Assembly: GCF_012516375.2 (NCBI RefSeq)
Contig: NZ_CP051204.2
Location: forward strand, 2,480,001 to 2,544,000
Source of the DNA: Chitinophaga oryzae
GTDB lineage: Bacteria; Bacteroidota; Bacteroidia; Chitinophagales; Chitinophagaceae
Direction of reading: 5' to 3'
DNA: 64,000 bases
Within the stretch, counting starts at the first letter, position 1. Every line of letters starts with the position of its first letter. Below the pieces are notes generated by a model. The model saw only the letters and a program-made list of their open reading frames with translations. It did not search any database and was not told where the DNA came from. Both the position numbers and the translations under genes were made by a program. Positions 43,101-52,192 of this stretch are shown one piece after another.

Positions 43101-45851
43101 ATGATCAAAGTCTTATTATCAACCATTATTTGTCTGATGGGTTTTTTCCATCTGGCGCAGGCCCAGATCACGGTCTCGGGCAACGTGCGCAATGCGGACA
43201 CTAAAGAGGTGGTCCCCGCCGTATCCGTCACCATGAAAGAAGCGCCTAACGGCGACTACACCAACGACCAGGGCAACTTCCGCTTTTCCGCCAAAAAACA
43301 GTACCCCGTCACCCTGATTTTTTCATCCCTTGGCTTTGAAACCAAAGAAGTCACCGTCACCGGCGCCGGGCCACTGAAAATAGAACTCACCCCCGTATCA
43401 GTGCTCGGCCGCGAAGTGGTGGTCTCCGCCAGCCGCTTTACCCAGAAAAAGATCGAATCGCCGGTCACCATCGAACGGATCAGCACCAAGGAAATCATCA
43501 ACTCCCCCCAGCCCAGCTATTTTAATATGATACAGGGCCTCAAAGGGGTAGACGTGACCACCTCCAGCCTCACCTTCACCACCATCACCACCCGCGGCTT
43601 CAATACCAGCGGTAATACCAATTTCACCCAGATCGTGGACGGGATGGACAACCAGGCCCCCGGCCTCAACTTTCCCCTCGGCACCGCCATCGGCCTCACC
43701 GAACTGGATGTGGACAACCTGGAAGTGCTGTCCGGCGCCTCTTCCGCCCTCTACGGCTCCCGCGGCCTCAATGGTACCCTCGTCATGACCGGCAAAGACC
43801 CGTTCAAATATCAGGGCCTCAGCGCCCAGATCACCCAGGGGGTGAACCATGTCAGTAAAGGCAAATCCAACGACCCTTTCGGGCCTTCCCCTTACTACGA
43901 CTGGACCATCCGCTGGGCCAAAAAAGTGAACGATAAATTCGCTTTTAAAATCAACATGCAGTACATACAGGCCAAAGAATGGATGGCCACCGATACCACC
44001 AATACCAACGGTCCCGGCGGCCCGCTCACCGACCCCAACTACAACGGCGTGAATATGTACGGCAGCAAAACATCCGTAGACATCAACCCGTTCCTCCAGG
44101 CTGCCCTCGCCCAGACACCGGAGCTGGCGCCCATCATCAACCCGCTGCTGGAAAAAGGCAGCAACTATGTGGCCCGCACCGGTTACCCGGAATACGGCTA
44201 TCTGAGCAACGACGCCAAATTACTGAAGGCCAACGTGGAGTTGCGGTATAAGATCCGGCCACAGCTGGAAGCCATCATCTCCGGCACCTTCGGGAAAGGC
44301 AACGCGGTATACAGCAACGACACCCGCTACGCCCTCACCAATTTCCAGCTGGGCCAGTACCGTGCGGAGCTGAAAGCGGAACACTGGTTCCTGAGAGGCT
44401 ATACCACCCGCGAAAACTCCGGTAACACCATCATCGCCAGCCCAACGGCCCAACTGATCAACGAAGCCTGGAAACCCAGCTTCAACCCAGCCACCGGCGA
44501 CGGATGGTATCCGCAGTACACCGGCGCCCTGCTGGAAGCCATGGCCGGCGGTAAAAGCTACGCCGACGCCGGCAACATCGCCCGCGCCTTCGCGGACCAG
44601 GGCCGTCCCGACGCCTCCAGCCCCCTGTTCCAACACCTGAAAGACAGCATCTCTTCCCTGCCTACCTCCAAAGGAGGTACGCTCTTCCTCGATAAAAGCA
44701 AACTGTATAACGTGGAAGGTCAATACAACTTCACCCACCTCGTGAAGTTCGCGGAACTGATCGCCGGCCTCAACTACCGCCTGTACCGCCTCGACTCCAA
44801 AGGCACGCTGTTCCCCGATAGCGACGGTCCCATCGACGTAGCGGAATACAGCGCCTATGTCCACGCTACCAAAAAAGTGCTGAAGGAAAAGCTGAGCCTC
44901 AGCGCCGCCTTCCGCTACGATAAAAACACCCTCTTCGAAAAACCCCGCATCACCACCCGCGCATCGGCAGTAGCAGAGGTGAACAGGGAAAGCTTCATCC
45001 GCTTCTCCTACCAAAACGCCTATAGCTTCCCCTCCAATATCCAGGCGCTGCAAAGCACCCCGGTGGATTATAACAGCTTCGCCTCCGGCGGCTCTTCCAG
45101 GCTGCTCAACGGCGTTTACCAGTTCGACCGCTACCCGGCCTATACCCTGGAAAGCGTCACCAAATACCAGCAGAGCAACAACCCTGCTGACCTGCAGAAA
45201 TTTACCCTCAGCGATATCAAACCGCAGTCGGTAGACGCCTTCGAGTTAGGTTACTCCTCCCTGATCGCCAAACGGGTGCTGATAGATGTGCTGGGCTACT
45301 ACGCCACCTGGAAAAATTTCATCGGCTACGTCAACGTGGCCAATACCCCCGGTACCGACGATCCGGCCGCCTTTAAAGACCATAGCACCTATATGGCCTA
45401 TAACATCGCGTACAACGGCGCAGAGAAGGTAAACACCTACGGCTATGCCGCCAGCGTGGCGGTAGACATGTCGCGCAACTTCATGGCGAAAGTGAACTTC
45501 TCGTCCGACTTCCTCAAAAACAGGAACAACAGTCAGGTCAACAATTTCAATACGCCCAACTATAAATTCAATATCGACTTTGGCAATACCGGCTTTGGCA
45601 AAAAAGAACGTTTTGCTTTCAGCACAACTTTCCGTTACCGCCCGGGTTATTTCTATCAGATAGGATTCGGCAGCGGCAATGTGCCAGCCTCTTCCGTGGT
45701 CGATGCGCAGATCAGCTACCGGCTGCTGCAGGCACATTGCAGGATCAAACTGGGCGGCACCAATATCACCAATGTGTATTACCGCAACGGCTTCGGCAGC
45801 CCGGCCATAGGCGCGATGTACTATATCAGCTTTGCCTACAACGTATTTTAA
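43101..45851 (+). CDS. TonB-dependent receptor
   Basis: A 916-residue receptor with signal peptide (MIKVLLSTIICLMGFFHLAQ), carboxypeptidase-regulatory domain (ITVSGNVRNADTKEVVPAVS), plug (KEIINSPQPSYFNMIQGLKG, GASSALYGSRGLNGTLVM) and a beta-barrel ending in Phe. There is no STN domain and no SusD. It is followed by a beta-helix lipoprotein and a dihaem cytochrome. Start at the first methionine of the signal peptide. Confidence 0.9.
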   Translation: MIKVLLSTIICLMGFFHLAQAQITVSGNVRNADTKEVVPAVSVTMKEAPNGDYTNDQGNFRFSAKKQYPVTLIFSSLGFETKEVTVTGAGPLKIELTPVSVLGREVVVSASRFTQKKIESPVTIERISTKEIINSPQPSYFNMIQGLKGVDVTTSSLTFTTITTRGFNTSGNTNFTQIVDGMDNQAPGLNFPLGTAIGLTELDVDNLEVLSGASSALYGSRGLNGTLVMTGKDPFKYQGLSAQITQGVNHVSKGKSNDPFGPSPYYDWTIRWAKKVNDKFAFKINMQYIQAKEWMATDTTNTNGPGGPLTDPNYNGVNMYGSKTSVDINPFLQAALAQTPELAPIINPLLEKGSNYVARTGYPEYGYLSNDAKLLKANVELRYKIRPQLEAIISGTFGKGNAVYSNDTRYALTNFQLGQYRAELKAEHWFLRGYTTRENSGNTIIASPTAQLINEAWKPSFNPATGDGWYPQYTGALLEAMAGGKSYADAGNIARAFADQGRPDASSPLFQHLKDSISSLPTSKGGTLFLDKSKLYNVEGQYNFTHLVKFAELIAGLNYRLYRLDSKGTLFPDSDGPIDVAEYSAYVHATKKVLKEKLSLSAAFRYDKNTLFEKPRITTRASAVAEVNRESFIRFSYQNAYSFPSNIQALQSTPVDYNSFASGGSSRLLNGVYQFDRYPAYTLESVTKYQQSNNPADLQKFTLSDIKPQSVDAFELGYSSLIAKRVLIDVLGYYATWKNFIGYVNVANTPGTDDPAAFKDHSTYMAYNIAYNGAEKVNTYGYAASVAVDMSRNFMAKVNFSSDFLKNRNNSQVNNFNTPNYKFNIDFGNTGFGKKERFAFSTTFRYRPGYFYQIGFGSGNVPASSVVDAQISYRLLQAHCRIKLGGTNITNVYYRNGFGSPAIGAMYYISFAYNVF

Positions 45852-45874
45852 TCATTTTTAAAAATGGAAATCAT

Positions 45875-47155
45875 ATGAAACGACACATCAGTTATGCTAT
45901 CCTGACCCTCGCCCTGACGGGCCTGCTGGCGGCATGCCACTCGTCGCAGGAAGACAAGGACGGATACAAGACCAAACTCACCTTCGGCCCCGGTGAAGAA
46001 ACCAAAATAGCCGAAGCCTTCCTCTCCATTAAAGACAGCAGCAGCATCTACCTGAAAGAAGGCACCTATAAATTCGATAACCTCAGCATTGCCCAGGTAA
46101 ACCACATCCGCATAGAGGGCGCCGGCCCAGATAAAACGGTGCTCGACTTCTCCTCCCAGAGCCAGGGCGGCGAAGGTATCCGCGTAACGGACGTGAAAGG
46201 TTTCTCTATCCACAACATGACGCTGAAGGATTCCAAAGGAGACCTCATCAAAATAAATAAAAGTGAAAAGGTGGTCATCACCCACCTGAATGCCATATGG
46301 TCAAAAGCAGATTCCACCAGCGGCGGCTACGCCATCTACCCGGTGATGTGTAAAAATGTGCTGATAGAACACTGCTACGCGGAAGGGGCTTCCGATGCAG
46401 GCATCTACGTAGGACAGACCGACAGCGCCATCGTGCGTAACTGCAAAGCCTATAAAAACGTGGCTGGCTGCGAAATTGAAAATACCTCCAACGCACAGGT
46501 GTACGACAACGACTTTTACGGCAACACCGCCGGCTTCCTCATTTTTGATCTGCCCGACCTGTCACAGCGCGGCGGCCATGTGAAGGCCTATAACAACCAC
46601 CTGCACGACAACAACGAACGCAACTTCGCCAAAGCAGGCAGCTTCGGTTCCACCTGGGGCGTGGGCAACGCTGCTCCCGGCAGCGGAGTGGTGATACTGG
46701 CGGCTTCCGATATTGAACTGTACAACAACCGTATTATCAATAACAACTCCAGCGCCATCTCCGTGGTGTCCGGCTTTTTTATTGACGCCAACGCGGGCGC
46801 TAAAATAAATGATCACTATGACCCTATACCCAGGAACATTCGCATCCATGACAATGAAATGCAGGTGGGTGACAGCTTTCCACCAGCTGTCTATGAGCAC
46901 CATACCGGTAAAATACTGGTAGCGCTCGAGCAACAGCTCAACGCGCAGGACCCTGCCCGTAAAAATGCCCGCCTGCCTTTCATTACCTACGACGGTATTA
47001 CCAGTAACGTGCTGACAAAAGGTACCGCCGCCAACCCCGACTCCCTATGCATCAGTCAAAAACAGTCCAACCTGTTTGTGAATGTGCATGCCTTACAGAT
47101 GGGCTCCAAAGAATGGCGCCCCGATACAGTGGTGACACCGTTCTTATGCAAGTAA
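45875..47155 (+). CDS. Parallel beta-helix lipoprotein (TIGR03805-type)
   Basis: A 426-residue lipoprotein with lipobox LLAAC. The mature part is a right-handed parallel beta-helix with repeats such as VTDVKGFSIHNMTLKDSKGD, NVLIEHCYAEGASDAGIYVG and DSAIVRNCKAYKNVAGCEIE. The gene neighbours a dihaem cytochrome of the SO2930 type, a known uncharacterised pairing in Gammaproteobacteria and others. Function unknown; polysaccharide binding or lysis is possible. Confidence 0.8.
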   Translation: MKRHISYAILTLALTGLLAACHSSQEDKDGYKTKLTFGPGEETKIAEAFLSIKDSSSIYLKEGTYKFDNLSIAQVNHIRIEGAGPDKTVLDFSSQSQGGEGIRVTDVKGFSIHNMTLKDSKGDLIKINKSEKVVITHLNAIWSKADSTSGGYAIYPVMCKNVLIEHCYAEGASDAGIYVGQTDSAIVRNCKAYKNVAGCEIENTSNAQVYDNDFYGNTAGFLIFDLPDLSQRGGHVKAYNNHLHDNNERNFAKAGSFGSTWGVGNAAPGSGVVILAASDIELYNNRIINNNSSAISVVSGFFIDANAGAKINDHYDPIPRNIRIHDNEMQVGDSFPPAVYEHHTGKILVALEQQLNAQDPARKNARLPFITYDGITSNVLTKGTAANPDSLCISQKQSNLFVNVHALQMGSKEWRPDTVVTPFLCK

Positions 47156-47181
47156 TTTTTTTTGTTTAATTTTTTAGCGAG

Positions 47182-48237
47182 ATGAGGAAGCCTTGTTTGC
47201 TGTTACTGATGTTTGTTTTTTTGCTGGCATGGTTCAACAGCTGCCAGCAGCAACCTGACCGGCAGGGCAATGCCGGCTTTCAGTTTAAAGAAAAACTGTC
47301 TGACTACGGATTTTTTACCGGCGATCTGAAGACACTGACGCCCCGAAAAGGCGTAGTGCGTTATGACCTGTCAACGCCGCTGTTTACCGACTACGCGGTG
47401 AAAGACCGCTTTGTAGTGCTGCCCGACGGCAAAGCGGCACAATACACGGCCCAGGGGCCGCTGGACTTCCCGGACTCCACCTTCATCATTAAAAACTTCG
47501 CCTACACCAGCCCGGAACACAAAAAGGTGATGATAGAAACCCGCCTGTTGTTCAAAGATCCGGCAGATAAAAACTGGAAGGTGATGAACTACCTCTGGAA
47601 CGATCAGCAGACCGAAGCCGTAAAATGGATACTGGGCAAAAAGATCCCCATCACCCTGCTGGACGACAGCGGAGAAAAAATCTCCACCGTATACCAGATG
47701 CCCAATACCAACGATTGTAAACGTTGCCATATCAACAACAGCGTACTGACGCCCATCGGCCCGAAAGCACGCAACCTCAATTTCACACTGGCAGGACAAA
47801 CCACCGGCCAGCTGCAGCAATGGGCCTCCGCCGGTATGTTACAGGGGCTGCCGGCAACGGCCATCCCGCAACTGCCGGACTGGAAAGACAGCGTGCATTA
47901 CACGGTCAACGAACGCGCACGCGCCTACCTCGATGTCAACTGCGCCCATTGCCACACCAAAGGCGGCGATGCGTTTAATACAGGCCTCTTCCTCGAATAT
48001 GAACAGAAAGGCAACGACCACCTCGGCATCATGAAACAACCGGTATCCGCCGGCGGCGGCGCAGGAGGACTCAACTACGACGTCATTCCCGGCGACCCGC
48101 TGCACTCCATCCTGGTTCACCGCATGAACAGTGCCGAACCAGGTACCGCCATGCCGGAACTGGCCCGCACCGTGATCCATAAGGAAGGCGTAGCCCTCAT
48201 CAGGCAATGGGTGGCACAAATGCCGCTGATAGATTAG
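47182..48237 (+). CDS. SO2930-family dihaem c-type cytochrome (TIGR03806-type)
   Basis: A 351-residue lipoprotein-like protein (signal ending FNSC). Two haem motifs: CKRCH (in NDCKRCHIN) and CAHCH (in NCAHCHTKGG). Conserved LNYDVIPGDPLHSILVHRMN and PGTAMPELARTVIH near the end. This belongs to a family often encoded beside beta-helix proteins. It follows that gene by 26 bp and is probably cotranscribed with it and the TonB receptor. Confidence 0.85.
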   Translation: MRKPCLLLLMFVFLLAWFNSCQQQPDRQGNAGFQFKEKLSDYGFFTGDLKTLTPRKGVVRYDLSTPLFTDYAVKDRFVVLPDGKAAQYTAQGPLDFPDSTFIIKNFAYTSPEHKKVMIETRLLFKDPADKNWKVMNYLWNDQQTEAVKWILGKKIPITLLDDSGEKISTVYQMPNTNDCKRCHINNSVLTPIGPKARNLNFTLAGQTTGQLQQWASAGMLQGLPATAIPQLPDWKDSVHYTVNERARAYLDVNCAHCHTKGGDAFNTGLFLEYEQKGNDHLGIMKQPVSAGGGAGGLNYDVIPGDPLHSILVHRMNSAEPGTAMPELARTVIHKEGVALIRQWVAQMPLID

Positions 48238-48284
48238 CAGGTGCTGTCCGATGTAGAAAACTTCAAACAACAAATCAAATTTTT

Positions 48285-48328
48285 AAGGCTCAACTACCTT
48301 CGTCGTATAATACGAGGTGTTGAGCCTT
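48285..48328 (+). terminator. Hairpin after the dihaem cytochrome gene
   Basis: Arms AAGGCTCAAC (48285-48294) and GTTGAGCCTT (48319-48328) with further pairing inside (ACC/GGT and TCGTA/TACGA around a TAA loop), no T-run. A second imperfect hairpin (48349-48366, 48374-48391) follows. It likely ends the cytochrome transcript. Confidence 0.5.
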
Positions 48329-48436
48329 ACTACTGGCGATGATACCAGAATAGTCGTATCTGGTTAGTATGGTTAACTAGATACGATTATTCATTTAATA
48401 TAAATTTTATTTTCCAAAGTATATAGCGCAAAAAAA

Positions 48437-48467
48437 TTTGTAAAATTATTTTTTCATTTTATCTTTA
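48437..48467 (+). promoter_or_regulatory. Candidate Bacteroidota promoter for the peptide locus
   Basis: TTTG (48437-48440), a 19-nt spacer, and TATCTTTA (48460-48467), close to the Bacteroidota consensus TTTG-N19-21-TAnnTTTG (last base differs). It would give a leader of about 300 nt before the first gene of the locus. Confidence 0.4.
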
Positions 48468-48791
48468 GTTAGCCTGTGAGTTCAATAGAGAACTGTCAGA
48501 AAAACCATTTGAAAACTCATTAGCCCGAAAAATGACCATAGTTGATTTCTCTTATAAATAACCAGGAAATGTTAACCTGATATTTCCACCTGATATTTTA
48601 TTCCAGTAAGAGGACTTCTGGTTGGCCAACATTCAGTCTGATCATCATTGGCATGTCAGCCGTACTGAAGGAGGAAAAGCCTGTATTTTCAAGGAACAAT
48701 GGAAGTTAGACGCCATTTTGTGTGACCCGTATTTTATCTATGCCATTCGATGATTAGCTGTTAAAATATAACAGAACAATAATTATTATCC

Positions 48792-50417
48792 ATGAATATT
48801 CCACAAGTTTTCGCCGAACAAGGTGATGTTATTACGTCCGTGTTGAAACTCCTGAAATGCCTGAATATCTCTTATACATATACGAACCTGAAATTAAAAC
48901 TGGAAGAACATCCCGACTATCCCAGTCTGCTTAGCATCAGCGAAGTGCTGCGCGAATATGGTGTTGTGAACTATGTAATGAAAACTAATGTCAGCACATT
49001 GTTGACGATCAGATCACCATTTATTGTACAATCCGGATCGACGTCAATCTCCGGATATACCTTTTCAGTTGTACGTGAAATGGATGCAGGATACGTTACC
49101 TGTTACGACACAGATAAAGGCAATTGGGTACGCATTCATCTTGATGATTTTGCTGCTGTTTGGACAGGCATTGTATTGGTTGTTACCTCGAAGGAAAATG
49201 CGATAGAGAAAGGATATAATGAAAATCAGAAAGTTGAAAGGAGGCGCAATATTTTTATTTTGGCCGGGGCAGTTTTCTTTCCTTTGCTGACGCTGGTGTC
49301 GGGTATTGCCGTAATATTTCAGGACGGGCGCCCGGCATTGTTCCCATTGACTTTCCTGGTTTTATCGCTTATAGGTGCAATTGTCTCAACTATGTTATTG
49401 ATGTTGGAGCTGGGCAATTTCAACGTTGCGCTCAAAAAATTTTGTAGAAGCAATAACTGCGGTAGCGTGCATACCAGTGCCGGTAATGGTGTTGCGGGCG
49501 TAAGCTGGAGCGCCTTGGGTATTGCCTACTTTACAGGTACCGCCGCCTTTATGCTGACGAATGGGGTGACTGGAAAATTGTCGCTGCTTATCTTGTCGTT
49601 ACTCAGTTTGGCCGCATCTGCTTTTACGATATATTCTTTTTATTATCAGTGGCGGGTGCTTAAAAAGTGGTGCTCGTTATGTGTATCCGTTCAGGTTATC
49701 CTGTTGTTGCAAGCGTTTATAGCGATGTCTGACGAATGGCTCTCCGGTGCAGGGGTATCAGATATTCCACCTACGCTGTTGATTTCGTTGTCTGTAAATT
49801 ATGCATTGTCTTTTTTCCTGGTTGTTGTCGTCAGGGTTTTACTGAAAACGGAGAAGGAAGCGGCACAGTATAAAGTTGCATTTAAGCAGCTCAAATTAAA
49901 CGAGGCCGTTTTTGAAGTATTGTCGTCCGGGCAGAAAGCCGTTACAGAGAATACGCAGGGTCTCGGTATCCTTCTTGGTAATCCACAGGCCGCCAATAGG
50001 CTTATTAAAGTATGTAATCCATATTGCGGCCCTTGTGCTGAGATACATCCTGAAATAGAACATCTGGTTCGTCAGTATCCGGATGACCTGCAGGTACAGA
50101 TCATTTTTACTGCAACGGATAATGACAAAGCGGCGTTACCTGTGCGCCATTTTATGGCGCTGTCTGAGCTCGCTGATAAGACATTGCTGAATCGGGCGCT
50201 GGATGAGTGGTATAGCGCTAAAGAGAAGGATTATCGGCTTTTTTCCACCCGGTTTCCTGTTACGCCTGACCTGCCGGAGCACGGGGATAAATTAAAAGAT
50301 ATGAGAGAGTGGTGTACAAAAATGGATATCAGGTATACACCCACAATATTCTTCAATGGTCGGCAACTACCGCCGTCTTACCAGGTAGACGATCTGAAGT
50401 ACCTTTTGTCAGCCTGA
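48792..50417 (+). CDS. VKOR-thioredoxin fusion with inactive C39-like domain
   Basis: A 541-residue protein in three parts. The N-terminal 135 residues resemble a C39 peptidase fold but lack the DCG cysteine motif (the segment reads EQGDVITSVLKLL), so it should not cleave. Next is a membrane VKOR domain with loop cysteines C218 and C223 (KKFCRSNNCGSV) and CxxC at 294-297 (KWCSLC). Last is a thioredoxin-like domain with CGPC (412-415, PYCGPCAEIHP). VKOR-Trx fusions make disulfides by passing electrons to quinone. It is the first gene of the peptide locus, followed 23 bp later by the glycosyltransferase. A disulfide-forming job for the six-cysteine peptide is likely. Confidence 0.85.
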   Translation: MNIPQVFAEQGDVITSVLKLLKCLNISYTYTNLKLKLEEHPDYPSLLSISEVLREYGVVNYVMKTNVSTLLTIRSPFIVQSGSTSISGYTFSVVREMDAGYVTCYDTDKGNWVRIHLDDFAAVWTGIVLVVTSKENAIEKGYNENQKVERRRNIFILAGAVFFPLLTLVSGIAVIFQDGRPALFPLTFLVLSLIGAIVSTMLLMLELGNFNVALKKFCRSNNCGSVHTSAGNGVAGVSWSALGIAYFTGTAAFMLTNGVTGKLSLLILSLLSLAASAFTIYSFYYQWRVLKKWCSLCVSVQVILLLQAFIAMSDEWLSGAGVSDIPPTLLISLSVNYALSFFLVVVVRVLLKTEKEAAQYKVAFKQLKLNEAVFEVLSSGQKAVTENTQGLGILLGNPQAANRLIKVCNPYCGPCAEIHPEIEHLVRQYPDDLQVQIIFTATDNDKAALPVRHFMALSELADKTLLNRALDEWYSAKEKDYRLFSTRFPVTPDLPEHGDKLKDMREWCTKMDIRYTPTIFFNGRQLPPSYQVDDLKYLLSA

Positions 50418-50440
50418 TTTTAGCCAATTAATTCCACTTT

Positions 50441-52192
50441 ATGATATTTCTTTCAGCTCAACCCTGTAATTATTACTTTTTGTGGCAATTGGAATTGCAG
50501 GTTTTTAATTTCAGACAATTAGGTATACCCGCAGAGAAAATACATGTGCTGATAGGGTATGACCCGCAATTGGGACTGAGTGAGGAATTTGCAAAATTGA
50601 TGCAGGAAAACACTGCGGCGACCTTCTATACTTACCCGGATGTGAGGATAAAAAAACGTTACTTGTCTTCTCTCAGGCCGCATCTGATCAAACAGCATTT
50701 TACGAAGTTCCCCGAATTGTGCGATGAGGTTGTTTTTTATCACGACTCCGATATCCTGTTCCGCGAATTGCCTGATTTTTCTCAGATGAACAGCGAAGGT
50801 TGCTGGTATTTGTCTGATACCCGGACATACCTGGACAGTAATTATGTTCGTAGTACGGCTGATACTGACCTGTTTTATGGTATGTGCGCGCTTGTTGGAA
50901 TAAGTCCCGATGTAGTCATCGCGCATGACCAGCATGCGGGAGGAGCGCAGTATCTGATCAGTAATGTACAGGTTGCTTTCTGGGAAAAACTGGAGAAAGA
51001 CTGTGAAGGATTATATGCGTTATTGGAAGACTTCCATAACAAAAAAGCGGCGCAATATTATAAAGACACAGGACAAGCTGCAAGCAGATACCGGGGCATA
51101 CAGGTATGGTGTGCTGATATGTGGGCCATGCTATACAACGCGCTCTTGTTCGGATATAAGCCGAGAATCCACCATGATCTTGATTTTTGCTGGGCAGGCG
51201 ACCGTATGTCCAAATGGTACGACCGGAAAATTCTTCATTATTCAGGAGTACGTAATAATCAGGAGGGAAAGATGTTCTGCAAAACGGATTATATCCATTA
51301 CCCACCTTATTATGCGGATCATAGTGGCCTTAGCGGCGACTTTTGTGGCTATGCGGTTGTGGAGTGTATGAAACTCTTTTTGGCGGAAAGATCTCACGGG
51401 CTACCGGACCTGAAAGATGTAACATTTGTTATTCCCCTGAAGATTGACTCCATGGAACGACGGGAGAACCTGCTTATTGTCGTTAAGTTTATCAGTACGC
51501 ACTTCAATACAAATATTCTTGTGCTGGAAGCCGACGAAGTACCAGGACTTGAGTCAGGTAAACTGCCTTCGTGTTGCCGGTATGTTTTTGTGCAGGATAG
51601 TAATAAGTTCCTGCACCGTACAAGGTATAATAATGCGATGATCTCCGCTGCCAAAACACCGTTTGTTGTTTTGTGCGATACCGATATCGTAGTGCATCAG
51701 GATCAGGTGACTGCCGCGGTGGCACTCCTCAGGCAAGGGCAGGCCGATATGGTGATCCCATACGATGGAGAAGTACTCGCGGTAGACCCTTTGTTTAAAA
51801 AGATGTTTGAGAAACTGCAGGACATTTCCTTACTGTCGCTGAACAGAAAGAAGTTTTTTCCGGCTACTAAAAGAGGCGTGGGTGGGTTGGTATTTCTGAA
51901 AAAAGCAGCTTATGTAAGCGCGGGAATGGAAAACGAATTTATTGAAAGCTGGGGGCCGGAAGATATGGAGCGACGTAAAAGGATGACCATCTTACGTTTC
52001 AGGGTGATGCATCTTTCCGGACCAGTGTACCATTTGCCTCATCCGAGAGGAACAAACTCTGGTTATGTTTGTAGAGAGCGGCGTATAAAATATATGGAAG
52101 AGTATGTGAAAGTCTGCAATATGCGAAAGGCTGAACTGGAAGAATATATTCAATCATGGGATTGGTTGTTATCCCCAAAAATGGAAATATGA
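50441..52192 (+). CDS. Two-domain glycosyltransferase
   Basis: A 583-residue protein. The N-terminal domain has YHDSDILFRE (DSD at 102-104) and looks like a nucleotide-sugar GT-A fold. The C-terminal domain (from about 325) resembles galactosyltransferase-type GT2/GT7C: VIPLKIDSMERREN, DxD motif LCDTDIVV (about 412-414) and WGPEDMERRKRM (about 503, the W-G-x-ED element). Two catalytic units could add two sugars. No transmembrane helix is seen, so it is cytosolic. It overlaps the LanC-like gene by four bases, so translation is coupled. Confidence 0.75.
   Translation: MIFLSAQPCNYYFLWQLELQVFNFRQLGIPAEKIHVLIGYDPQLGLSEEFAKLMQENTAATFYTYPDVRIKKRYLSSLRPHLIKQHFTKFPELCDEVVFYHDSDILFRELPDFSQMNSEGCWYLSDTRTYLDSNYVRSTADTDLFYGMCALVGISPDVVIAHDQHAGGAQYLISNVQVAFWEKLEKDCEGLYALLEDFHNKKAAQYYKDTGQAASRYRGIQVWCADMWAMLYNALLFGYKPRIHHDLDFCWAGDRMSKWYDRKILHYSGVRNNQEGKMFCKTDYIHYPPYYADHSGLSGDFCGYAVVECMKLFLAERSHGLPDLKDVTFVIPLKIDSMERRENLLIVVKFISTHFNTNILVLEADEVPGLESGKLPSCCRYVFVQDSNKFLHRTRYNNAMISAAKTPFVVLCDTDIVVHQDQVTAAVALLRQGQADMVIPYDGEVLAVDPLFKKMFEKLQDISLLSLNRKKFFPATKRGVGGLVFLKKAAYVSAGMENEFIESWGPEDMERRKRMTILRFRVMHLSGPVYHLPHPRGTNSGYVCRERRIKYMEEYVKVCNMRKAELEEYIQSWDWLLSPKMEI

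Larger units (their letters stand above)
48238..48791. other. AT-rich leader region before the peptide locus
   Basis: A 554-bp stretch with two hairpins (48285-48328 and 48349-48391), a candidate promoter (48437-48467) and a TTG-started 43-codon frame (48622-48753). No ATG gene is convincing. The base composition is much more AT-rich than the preceding gene. Confidence 0.6.

Noticed and set aside
44220..45053. Long antisense frame (277 codons) within the TonB receptor gene
   Set aside because: Low-complexity Gly/Val/Ala-rich translation typical of the reverse of a GC-rich gene; the + strand frame is a clear receptor.
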